Under the pieces are notes generated by a model. The model saw only the letters and a program-made list of their open reading frames with translations. It was not told the DNA's origin and did no database searches. The position numbers were made by a program, and so were the translations under genes. Of a stretch of 64,000 bases of DNA, positions 29,156-36,618 are shown piece by piece. Each line of letters starts with the position of its first letter. Within the stretch, counting starts at the first letter, position 1. This DNA comes from Sinomonas cyclohexanicum (GTDB taxonomy: Bacteria; Actinomycetota; Actinomycetes; Actinomycetales; Micrococcaceae), in the NCBI RefSeq assembly GCF_020886775.1, contig NZ_AP024525.1, positions 1,054,001 through 1,118,000 on the forward strand. The letters are read 5' to 3'.

Positions 29156-29186
29156 GGCCCGCCGGCGGTACATCGGCCGGCGGGCC
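29156..29186 (+). terminator. Stem-loop after the DUF4190 gene
   Basis: GGCCCGCCGGC (29156-29166) and GCCGGCGGGCC (29176-29186) form an 11-bp perfect stem with a 9-base loop, 17 bases after the stop codon. There is little T-run, as is usual in this GC range. Confidence 0.65.
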
Positions 29187-29397
29187 TCGTGCGTCCCCCG
29201 GATGCCTGCGCGCGCCACGCGCGCGTCGCATTCCCGTAACCCGCGGGAAACCGAGACCGGGGAAACTGGAATACACTTCCTGTCCTGCACGTCACACTCG
29301 GTCACCGACAAGGCGACCAGCGAGTAACGGGCAAGCATGGGGGAGGGGGCCCGCACACTCTGGGCCCGCTGAGAACGCAATGAACGAGGGGTTTTCC

Positions 29398-30189
29398 ATG
29401 GCGAAGAACGCGAACGCGACCGAGAAGCTCGATCTCCGTCTCAAGGCGGTGCTGGACGGATTGGCAGGGGCGGCCCTGGCGAATGAGAGCGTGGACGCGC
29501 GGGCGGTCTTGGCGGCTTCCGTGGACGCGGTGCCGTTCGATGAGCATGAAGCATTCCTCCTCTCCGGCGGCATCCCCCGCGGGCACAAGGCGCTCACTGC
29601 AGCAACGGCCAAGCTCGTCAAGGCGGGCTGGATGGTCAAGGGGCGCGCAGGCTGGGCCATCACCGAGGAGGGCCTCCGCGCAACGGTCGCCTTCCCGACC
29701 GCGCAGGCTCTCGCTGAGGCCCTCGCATCAGGCACCCCGGTCCCGGCGGACACGCCCGTTCCCACCGAAGCGCCCGCCAAGAAGAAGCCCACGCGGAAGT
29801 CGCCCGCGAAGGTGAAGGCGAAGGCGACCGCGCCCCAGCCCGCTGAGGTCTCCGAGGTTCCCGCGGACGCAACCGGCGCCGTCGACCTCGGCCAGCCGGA
29901 CGCCGTCGCGATTGCCGGTGACTTCGCGACGCACCTCGGCGCTGAGGCCGACTGGGAGCCTCAGCCCGACGCCGTCCAGATGGGCCTCGACTCCGTGTCC
30001 CGCCGCTGGGTGCGCACCGTGGACCTTCCCGCCGGCCACTACGCGTTCAAGATTGCGATCAACCGCTCGTGGGACGAGAACTACGGCGCGTTCGGCACGT
30101 TCAATGGCGCGAACCACGAGCTCGCGCACGACGGCGGTCCGGTCACCATCGCATACGACCACGGCACCAAGGACGTCGCCTTCTCCTGA
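29398..30189 (+). CDS. Winged-helix/X25 pullulanase-type domain fusion protein
   Basis: The 263-residue protein has three parts: a helical start with a winged-helix-like unit (about residues 45-100, PRGHKALTAATAKLVKAGW), a Lys/Pro/Ala-rich linker (105-165) and a beta domain (168-260, AIAGDFATHLG, DLPAGHYAFKIAINRSWDENYG) resembling the X25/E-set domain of amylopullulanases. No catalytic domain or signal peptide is present, so the X25-like unit would act in the cytoplasm. Function is unknown; a glycogen- or glucan-responsive DNA-binding factor is one possibility. ATG 29398 fits GAGGGG better than ATG 29380. A 12-mer copy encodes Ala-His-Asp-Gly-Gly at 30125-30136. Confidence 0.65.
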   Translation: MAKNANATEKLDLRLKAVLDGLAGAALANESVDARAVLAASVDAVPFDEHEAFLLSGGIPRGHKALTAATAKLVKAGWMVKGRAGWAITEEGLRATVAFPTAQALAEALASGTPVPADTPVPTEAPAKKKPTRKSPAKVKAKATAPQPAEVSEVPADATGAVDLGQPDAVAIAGDFATHLGAEADWEPQPDAVQMGLDSVSRRWVRTVDLPAGHYAFKIAINRSWDENYGAFGTFNGANHELAHDGGPVTIAYDHGTKDVAFS

Positions 30190-30202
30190 GCCGAGTGGTG
30201 CC

Positions 30203-30246
30203 GGACCCCCTGGGTGGGGACGGAGGGCTCGGGGGGCCTTTCTTTT
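30203..30246 (+). terminator. Terminator after the X25 fusion gene
   Basis: GGACCCCC (30203-30210) can pair with GGGGGGCC (30231-30238), and TTTCTTTT follows immediately. It lies 13 bases after the stop codon. Confidence 0.65.
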
Positions 30247-30375
30247 CCACATCGGAGAGCTTGTCCACATAGGGCGCTGGCGAAAGGGAAACGTCGGTCG
30301 CGTCCCCTACGGTGAACTGGTCAGCTACCCGCTGTCGGTCGACGGCCGTCAGCGAACCACTCAGGGGGGCCAGCC

Positions 30376-31122
30376 ATGCTGCAGCGATCGTCCCGTGCGT
30401 TCGGACGCCTGCGCCGACGGTCGGGTGCGCTCGGGCTCGCGTTTGTCGCGGGGTTGGCCGCCCTCGTGCTCGGGTGGCTCATCGGACTTGTCCGCATTCC
30501 GGGAATCGAATCCCCGATCCCGGGCGCGCAGGCGCAGATCGGGGGCGTCCGCGCAGCGAGGCTCGAGGCTGCCAAGGCCTCCCTCGCGTCAATCCCCGTC
30601 AAGGGGCGTGCACCCAAGACGGGCTACGCCCGGACCCAGTTCGGGCAGGCATGGGCGGACACTGACAGGAACGGCTGCGATACGCGCAACGACATCCTCG
30701 GAAGGGACCTCGTCAGCCCCGTCTTCAAGCCTGGTACGCGCGACTGTCTCGTCCTCTCTGGGACCTTCCACGATCCCTACACAGGCAAGACGATCGACTT
30801 CCAACGAGGCGAACGGTCGGGCGATGTGCAGATCGACCACGTGGTGCCGCTCTCCGACGCCTGGCAGAAGGGGGCCCAGCAGTGGACCGCGCAGAGGCGG
30901 CTCGAGTTCGCCAACGACCCGGCGAACCTTCGGGCCATGGACGGCCCGTCGAACCAGGAGAAGGGAGACGCGGACCTGGCCACTTGGCTGCCGCCGAACA
31001 AGCCGTTCAGGTGTGAGTATGCGGTCACGATCGTCGAGGTCAAGGCCGCCTACGGCCTCTGGATGACCGATGCCGAGCACGGCAAGGCGGCCGAGCTGCT
31101 CTCGGCGTGCAAGGCCGAGTGA
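30376..31122 (+). CDS. Membrane-anchored or secreted HNH nuclease (DUF1524/GmrSD C-terminal type)
   Basis: The 248-residue protein has a basic N-terminus and one hydrophobic segment (about 17-39), so it is anchored or exported. The C-terminal domain shows the HNH pattern IDHVVPLSDAW (Asp154-His155), FANDPANLRAM (Asn184) and PSNQEKGDADLATWLPP (Asn193, Lys196). Four cysteines suggest disulfide bonds outside the cytoplasm. Related actinobacterial proteins are secreted nucleases; the domain is also the nuclease of GmrSD restriction systems, but no GmrS part is present. AGGGGGG precedes the ATG. It is convergent with the AlkD-like gene. Confidence 0.85.
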   Translation: MLQRSSRAFGRLRRRSGALGLAFVAGLAALVLGWLIGLVRIPGIESPIPGAQAQIGGVRAARLEAAKASLASIPVKGRAPKTGYARTQFGQAWADTDRNGCDTRNDILGRDLVSPVFKPGTRDCLVLSGTFHDPYTGKTIDFQRGERSGDVQIDHVVPLSDAWQKGAQQWTAQRRLEFANDPANLRAMDGPSNQEKGDADLATWLPPNKPFRCEYAVTIVEVKAAYGLWMTDAEHGKAAELLSACKAE

Positions 31123-31125
31123 GCG

Positions 31126-31830
31126 TCACGAGGCCTTGAGGTACCTCTCACGTGCGCCCTTGGGCAGGTTCTCGACCGCGTACCGGAGGGCAACCCTCGT
31201 CATGCGCGGCGCCCAGAGGTTCAGGAACGTCTCGAGCCTCGGAGTGCCGGCGGTCCGCAGGGCCCAGCCGGTGGCCTTCTGCACGGATTCGTCCGGGTCC
31301 TGGGCGAGCATTTCCGCGATCCGGAAGAGATCCTGCGTGTCTCCCGAGCCCAGGAAGTACATCGTCGCGACAATCGCCGTCCTGCGTTCGCACGGCCTGG
31401 GTGATCGGGCCAGCTCGTACAGTGGCTCCCTCGACTTGTCCGAGAGGTAGCCGCCGACCACATGGACCGCGGCCACGTCCACGAGGTCCCACGAGTCGAT
31501 CCGGTCGTGCCGGCGCATGTACAGCTCGTAGAGTTCGCGGCGCCGCTCGGAGGTGGTGGTGCGCCGGCGGGCCTGGAGGTCCATGATGCTCACCGCTCCG
31601 GTCCTGGCCTCGTGCCACTGGCTCTCCAGGAGCCGTTCCACCTCGTCCAGCGGCATGTCCACCGAGGCGTGGGCAAGCTCGAGGACGGCGCCCATGCGGA
31701 CCCCGAGGAAGCGATCTCGGCCGCGCCGTGCCACAGGGAAAGCACGCTTGTACTTCCGGAGCTCGTCGTCCGAGCTCAGGGACTCCAACGCCGCCAGGAA
31801 CCCCCCGGCGGTCCGCGTGCCGGCGACCAT
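31126..31830 (-). CDS. DNA alkylation repair (AlkD-like HEAT) protein
   Basis: The 234-residue helical-repeat protein matches AlkD-type glycosylases: RKYKRAFPVARRGRDRFLGVRMG near the start, DSWDLVDVAAVHVVGGYL in the middle and ESVQKATGWALRTAG near the end. Family members remove alkylated bases from DNA. Some atypical members act only in DNA binding or in self-resistance to genotoxins. ATG 31830 is chosen since upstream in-frame sequence is not conserved; a GTG lies two codons before. It is divergent from the CHAT-WD40 gene, 205 bases away. Confidence 0.82.
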   Translation of the reverse strand: MVAGTRTAGGFLAALESLSSDDELRKYKRAFPVARRGRDRFLGVRMGAVLELAHASVDMPLDEVERLLESQWHEARTGAVSIMDLQARRRTTTSERRRELYELYMRRHDRIDSWDLVDVAAVHVVGGYLSDKSREPLYELARSPRPCERRTAIVATMYFLGSGDTQDLFRIAEMLAQDPDESVQKATGWALRTAGTPRLETFLNLWAPRMTRVALRYAVENLPKGARERYLKAS

Positions 31831-32035
31831 GCCCACACCCCCAAGAAACAGCCCGGCGGACCTTCTTCGAGCGTAGCTCCATGCACTCGTGCTGGGTAGG
31901 GCTTCCAGCCGAAAGCGGCGCTGATTTGTAGATTCATTGGAAGAATAGCCGAAAGTCCCTTGTGCAGTGGGATGGGCCGGTCCATGCTGGCACCACCCGC
32001 GACACACGGCGTTGCGGCTCTTTGCGGGAGCTGGC

Positions 32036-34273
32036 ATGAGCGTTGACATGTGCCTCGAGCTTCGGGAGAACGGCCTCCCCGGGCACTATGCCGTGCGCGT
32101 CCTCAGCGCGCCGGCCGGTGGGCAGAGCCACGGAACCCTGAACCTCGACGTCGATCGCATCCAGGGATCGCTGCGGGACGTCGAATCGACGGTCCTCGCC
32201 TCGTCGGTGTCCGCGCGCCGTGTGGTGCCGCAGTCGGAGCAGGTCCTGCAGGCGATGGGAAGCGAGCTGTTCGCCGCGGCGTTCCCCCGAGACGTCTACG
32301 GCACCTACCGCGCGAGCCTCGCCTCAGCCGCGCAGTCCGGCGAGCGGTTGCGCGTGGTCCTGAGCTTTGCCGCGCCCCAGCTGGCGGCGCTGCCCTGGGA
32401 GCTCATGTTCGACCCGGGGCTCGGAACCTATGTGTGCCGTTCGGAACCGCTCCTCCGGACGATCCCCGCCGAGGACTACCACCGCCGGCCCCTGAGGATC
32501 ACGCCGCCCCTGCGCATTCTCGGCATCGTCGCTTCGCCCCGAGGCCTGCCGCAGCTCGACGTCGAGGCGGAGAAGCAGCACCTCGCCGAGGCGCTGTCCG
32601 ATTATGTGGAGTCCGGGCAGATTGAACTTGTCTGGACTGAGGAGGCCACGTGGGACGAGGTCCACGAACTGCTTCTGGACGGGCCCTGGCACGCGGTCCA
32701 CTTCATCGGGCACGGTGACTACGATGCCCTGAGCGAGTCGGGCCTTGTGGTGTTCAACGGTCCCGACGGCAGGCCCCACCGCGTCACGGCGGACCAGCTG
32801 GTCGACTTGCTGAGCACGGCCGACCCCACTCCGCGGCTCGTGTTCCTCAACTCGTGCAATTCGGGGCGGTCTGGGGACGAGGACCTATTCTCCAGCACGT
32901 CTGCGGCCTTGGTGCGCGGGGGCATCAGCGCGGTCGTCGCGATGCAGTTCGCGGTCTCGGACGCGGGTGCCATCGCCTTCTCGCGCGGCTTCTACAAGGC
33001 ACTCGCCGCGGGCCGGGCGGTCGACGAGGCCACACGCAACGGGCGCATCGCCATGCGCGGACGCTCGGACACGAGCCTCGAGTGGGTGACGCCGGTGCTG
33101 TGTGTGCGCGGCGGTGCCACGGAGCTGTTCGCGCTCGGCAGGCGGTCACGACGCGCCGCCCGTCAGGCAGCGGAGCCTGCCGCTCCCCGGCGGCCGCGGC
33201 CGGTCGTGGCGCAGGAGGAGGAACCGGCACACGCCGCGGGCCCGCAAGCGGTGCCGGGCGGGGCGGGCCGGGAAGAGGAGCCCCCCGGTGCGCACGACGC
33301 CGGGGCGGTCCCGTTCGCCAGCACGGTCCCGTTCGCAGCCGCGGCACCTGAGAGCCTGCCGCTGAGCCCCCCGGCGCGCCGCCTCCGCGTGGGCGACGAC
33401 GCAGGGGGCCTGGCCATGTCCGCCGACGGTGCCCTCATCGCCGTCGGGCGACGACGCGGGGTGACGCTGATCGAGACGGCGAGCGGCGCCGTCGTGCGCG
33501 AGCTCCGCACGGAGGACGGACGGGACTTCTCTCGGGTGGCCCTGAGCGGCTCGACCGACCGCGTGGCTGCAGGCTCGTGGTTTGGCTCGCTCGCCGTGTG
33601 GAACGCGTCGACGGGGACGCAGCTCATGGCCGCCTCGGCCGGCGCCTCGGTGGATGGGCTGGCCTTCGCCTCGCAGGGGCGGCTCGTGGTCGGCTCCCTC
33701 GAGTCCATGTCCCGCGAGGCCCAGCGAACGCTCGTGACGACGTGGGACGCGACGACGGGAGCGCGGGGCCGTGTCGCCCGGCAGCAGGACCTTGACGAGC
33801 CGAACGATGCCCTCGCCCTCAGTGCCGACGGCGCATGGCTGGCGGAGGCGGATCCCCAAGGGGTCGTGGAGGTCCACGGCACGGAAACCGGCGATCTCGC
33901 CGGGCGGATCCACTCCCCCGGGCCAGTCCGAGTCCTCGCCGTGAGCGGCGGCGGAGAGCGGGTGGCCGCTGGTTCAGCCGACTTCGGGCTGTGTGTGTGG
34001 AGCCTTGCTGGTCCGGCCCCTCGCCTGGACGTCGTGCGGAGCGGCGACGTGGGCCACCTCGCGTTCAACGGCACCGGGAGCCAGCTCGCGGCCAGCTGCG
34101 TCGACGGCCGCCTTCTGGTCCTCGATCCCGACTCCGGCCGGATCTGGGTCGCCGTCGAATGCAGGGAACGAGTCCGTGCGCTGGCCCTCGCCGCGGACTG
34201 CTCTAGTCTCGCCGCGCTCGAGGACGACGGCACGGTGACCCTCTGGCACCTCGCCGCCTCTACCTCTTCTTGA
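32036..34273 (+). CDS. CHAT-domain protease fused to a seven-bladed WD40 propeller
   Basis: This 745-residue cytoplasmic protein has an N-terminal CHAT caspase-like domain with LPWELMFDPGLG at residue 119 and catalytic His226 (HFIGHGDYD) and Cys274 (LNSCNSGRSG). A Pro/Ala/Glu-rich linker (about 370-440) leads to seven WD-type repeats (about 450-745). CHAT proteases act as cell-death or processing effectors in several bacterial immune systems, and propellers usually sense a partner; both roles are inferred here. GGGAG precedes ATG 32036. Its last 14 bases overlap the convergent DUF1801 gene. The McrBC genes lie just downstream. Confidence 0.88.
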   Translation: MSVDMCLELRENGLPGHYAVRVLSAPAGGQSHGTLNLDVDRIQGSLRDVESTVLASSVSARRVVPQSEQVLQAMGSELFAAAFPRDVYGTYRASLASAAQSGERLRVVLSFAAPQLAALPWELMFDPGLGTYVCRSEPLLRTIPAEDYHRRPLRITPPLRILGIVASPRGLPQLDVEAEKQHLAEALSDYVESGQIELVWTEEATWDEVHELLLDGPWHAVHFIGHGDYDALSESGLVVFNGPDGRPHRVTADQLVDLLSTADPTPRLVFLNSCNSGRSGDEDLFSSTSAALVRGGISAVVAMQFAVSDAGAIAFSRGFYKALAAGRAVDEATRNGRIAMRGRSDTSLEWVTPVLCVRGGATELFALGRRSRRAARQAAEPAAPRRPRPVVAQEEEPAHAAGPQAVPGGAGREEEPPGAHDAGAVPFASTVPFAAAAPESLPLSPPARRLRVGDDAGGLAMSADGALIAVGRRRGVTLIETASGAVVRELRTEDGRDFSRVALSGSTDRVAAGSWFGSLAVWNASTGTQLMAASAGASVDGLAFASQGRLVVGSLESMSREAQRTLVTTWDATTGARGRVARQQDLDEPNDALALSADGAWLAEADPQGVVEVHGTETGDLAGRIHSPGPVRVLAVSGGGERVAAGSADFGLCVWSLAGPAPRLDVVRSGDVGHLAFNGTGSQLAASCVDGRLLVLDPDSGRIWVAVECRERVRALALAADCSSLAALEDDGTVTLWHLAASTSS

Positions 34274-34619
34274 GCTGCGTTTCGATCTCGGCGATGCGGG
34301 CCGTGAAGATGTCGCGGAGCAGGCTGTCGGGGACGGGGTGCTCGGCGGTGAAGCGCAGCGTGCCCTTCGCCCAGTCGAACTCGCCGAGCCGATCCGCGAA
34401 CGCCTCCAGCACCTGCCCGCTGAAGGGGAAGACGGAGAGGTGCTTCTTCGCGACCATCACGCTCGCGTAGCCCTTCCCGTGCAGGAGCAGCGCAGCCATG
34501 CCGTAGCTCCGGCCCTCGGTCGCCTCGGGCGCGATCTCGCGGGCGACGTCGTAGACGTGCCTCACTGCCTCGCCGTCGGGCCCGTCGAGGCTCGCCAGGT
34601 ACTCCGTGACCTCACCCAT
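34260..34619 (-). CDS. DUF1801 (YdhG-like) protein
   Basis: The 119-residue protein shows the DUF1801 pattern: an N-terminal helical part with EYLASLDGPDGEAVRHVYDVAR, YGMAALLLHGKGYASVMVAKKHLSVFPFSG in the sheet, and a C-terminal KGTLRFTAEHPVPDSLLRDI. The fold resembles the Bacillus frataxin-like iron chaperone, but most members have no proven role. It overlaps the CHAT gene end by 14 bases on the opposite strand. Confidence 0.8.
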   Translation of the reverse strand: MGEVTEYLASLDGPDGEAVRHVYDVAREIAPEATEGRSYGMAALLLHGKGYASVMVAKKHLSVFPFSGQVLEAFADRLGEFDWAKGTLRFTAEHPVPDSLLRDIFTARIAEIETQLKKR

Positions 34620-34667
34620 GTGCCCATCCTGCCACCGCCCGCCTGCCCCGGGGAACGAGGGGAGCGG

Positions 34668-35333
34668 TCAGGCGCCCACGGGGGCCGCGCAGGGAGGGAC
34701 GTCCGCCTGGGCGGGATGCGCGAAGGCCGCCGAGGAGACGAAAGCCTGCCAGTCGCCGTCGTGCGCACCGAGCGCGGTGAGGGTGTACAGCCGGGCACCG
34801 TCGTGGACCCACAGGCTGTCACCGCTGCCGCTGCGGCCGTCCTTGGCGACGGTGAAGCGCGTGTGGACCGCGCGCATGCCGGCCACGGTGGTGGTCTCCT
34901 GAGCGTCGACGCCGTGCGAGTCCGCCGCCGCGCTCTGCGCCATGGAGTCAACGGACGTCGTGGCCATGGTCCGGAGCGCGAAGTCGGCGGCATCATCCTG
35001 CACGGCGCACTCGAGGTCTACATACCCGGCGAGGTACCAGTTCGTCGTCCCTGCCATGTATGACTCGCCCGCGCGCACGCCGTCGCCGGGGCCGCGGTCG
35101 GGGAGACGCCGGGGCTCCGTGGGGAAGGCGACGGTCAGCCCGCTCGCGCCCACGGCCGACGCCGGGCGGGCCGCGTCGAACGCGAGGTACGCCGCAGACG
35201 GCGAGTCTCCCCTGACCAGGACGCGGTCGAGGAAGGGCCTGCCGAACGCGAGCACGGCGATGGCCACGGCGACTGCGCCGAGGACCGCAACGACCGGGAG
35301 GAGCCGGCGCGCACGAGGGGGCACTGGGGGCAC
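34668..35333 (-). CDS. Membrane-anchored exported protein of unknown function
   Basis: The 221-residue protein starts at GTG 35333 with a basic stretch and one hydrophobic segment (about residues 10-30), followed by an extracytoplasmic domain without a recognised family. Two cysteines may form a disulfide. A copy of the dispersed 12-mer lies at 34754-34765, encoding Ala-His-Asp-Gly within a conserved-looking strand. It follows mcrC in the same direction by about 60 bases, but nothing ties it to restriction. Confidence 0.65.
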   Translation of the reverse strand: MPPVPPRARRLLPVVAVLGAVAVAIAVLAFGRPFLDRVLVRGDSPSAAYLAFDAARPASAVGASGLTVAFPTEPRRLPDRGPGDGVRAGESYMAGTTNWYLAGYVDLECAVQDDAADFALRTMATTSVDSMAQSAAADSHGVDAQETTTVAGMRAVHTRFTVAKDGRSGSGDSLWVHDGARLYTLTALGAHDGDWQAFVSSAAFAHPAQADVPPCAAPVGA

Positions 35334-35394
35334 GGGGAGCCTTTCGGGTGGTGCGACGCTGCGGGTCCCCGCGAGAACGGGTCCCCGCGGGGAT

Positions 35395-36618
35395 TCAGGG
35401 CGCGAGATAAGGGGCCACGGCGGCGATGAGCTGGTCGCGGACGAGCACGGAGGCGACGGAGAGGTCCACGGTCGCAGCGCCGAGCCGGTGGCCGGAGGAG
35501 ACGAAGGATTCAGAGAGCGCCGCGCCCGTCGACGGGTACAGCAGGAGACCGCCCGCCGCGAGGGACGCGGGATCCGAGGTGGACTCCTGCTCGCGCACGT
35601 AGGCGTACAGCTGGTACAGGTGGCCCGAGCTGAGGGTCTCGCGTGCGAACCGGCCCGGCCGCAGCGCCGCCGTGAACTTGGTGTCGATGATCAGCCGGCG
35701 GCCCGGGGCGGACGCCTGGGCGGGAACGTCGATCCACACGTCCGTGACCATGTGCGGCAGGACGGCGGCCATTCCGAGGGTGGCACCGGTCGTCTTCCAG
35801 CCGACCTTTCGGCCGCGCTGCACGGTCCACCGGCGCGGGCGCCCGTGCACCGTGTAGAAGCCGCCGACGGCCCCCTCGAACAGGTTCCGGAACTGGCGCT
35901 CGTCGAGGGCGCCCCGTCCGTGCCCCGGGTTGGTGCGCCCGAACGGCAGCGACAGCTGGAGCGCGAGCCGGGCCGCGAGCAGCACCGAGCGGTCCCGCTG
36001 GTCGTTGCGGGTCAGGCGCAACGCGGCCAGCACAGACTGGTCGCGCTGCCCGGCCCGCAGGTCGAGGACGCCGACGCCGAGCTGGGCCAGCCGCTGCGAC
36101 TGGCCCTGGCAGCGCCGCATGAGCTCCTCGTCGCCGCACAGCCGGGCGATCGAGTCCAGCGCCGTGCGGATCAGCCGATTGCGCGGCGTGTCCACCGTGA
36201 GCTCCTCGAACCGGCACGCGACGAGGCCGCGCGAGAGGAGCTGGTGGGACTCGGTACGCAGGGTATCGATCCCCCCGCGCACGCGGGACAGGTCCCGCGA
36301 GGTCTTGGCGAACGAGGGCGTGAGGGGCCTCCGCAACCGGTCCTCGGTGCTCGCGACGAGCAGCTCGGCGAGCAGCTCGGGCAGCTTCTCGGGGTACTCC
36401 TCGACGCCGTCGAACGCCTCGGGGCCCGACTGGTAGAACTCCGACGCGTACAGGAGCAGGAGCCACACGTTGCGGACCGGGATGCTCACCCCGCCGGCGA
36501 CGACGACGGAACCGTCCGCGGCCGCGGCCGGGTGGCCGGGCGACGGCGCGTGCTCGGGGTCGGCGGCGTCCGCGGGGTGGCCGGTCGCCGTCGTGCGCTC
36601 GGGGTCGGCCTGCGTCAC
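35395..36618 (-). CDS. mcrC: McrC-family restriction nuclease subunit
   Basis: The 407-residue protein has the McrC N-terminal region (SIPVRNVWLLLLYASEFY at residue 45) and a C-terminal PD-(D/E)xK nuclease core with Asp293 (TDVWID) and Asp312-x-Lys314 (IIDTKF). McrC joins the McrB GTPase ring to cut modified DNA. It starts at GTG 36618, overlapping the mcrB stop by four bases. Residues 1-40 are a Pro/His/Ala/Asp-rich extension not typical of McrC, made of two imperfect repeats; one contains the dispersed 12-mer (36586-36597). Confidence 0.88.
   Translation of the reverse strand: MTQADPERTTATGHPADAADPEHAPSPGHPAAAADGSVVVAGGVSIPVRNVWLLLLYASEFYQSGPEAFDGVEEYPEKLPELLAELLVASTEDRLRRPLTPSFAKTSRDLSRVRGGIDTLRTESHQLLSRGLVACRFEELTVDTPRNRLIRTALDSIARLCGDEELMRRCQGQSQRLAQLGVGVLDLRAGQRDQSVLAALRLTRNDQRDRSVLLAARLALQLSLPFGRTNPGHGRGALDERQFRNLFEGAVGGFYTVHGRPRRWTVQRGRKVGWKTTGATLGMAAVLPHMVTDVWIDVPAQASAPGRRLIIDTKFTAALRPGRFARETLSSGHLYQLYAYVREQESTSDPASLAAGGLLLYPSTGAALSESFVSSGHRLGAATVDLSVASVLVRDQLIAAVAPYLAP

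Noticed and set aside
30376-31122. HNH protein as a GmrSD restriction enzyme
   Set aside because: It has only the HNH part, with an N-terminal membrane segment and cysteines, so an exported nuclease is more likely.
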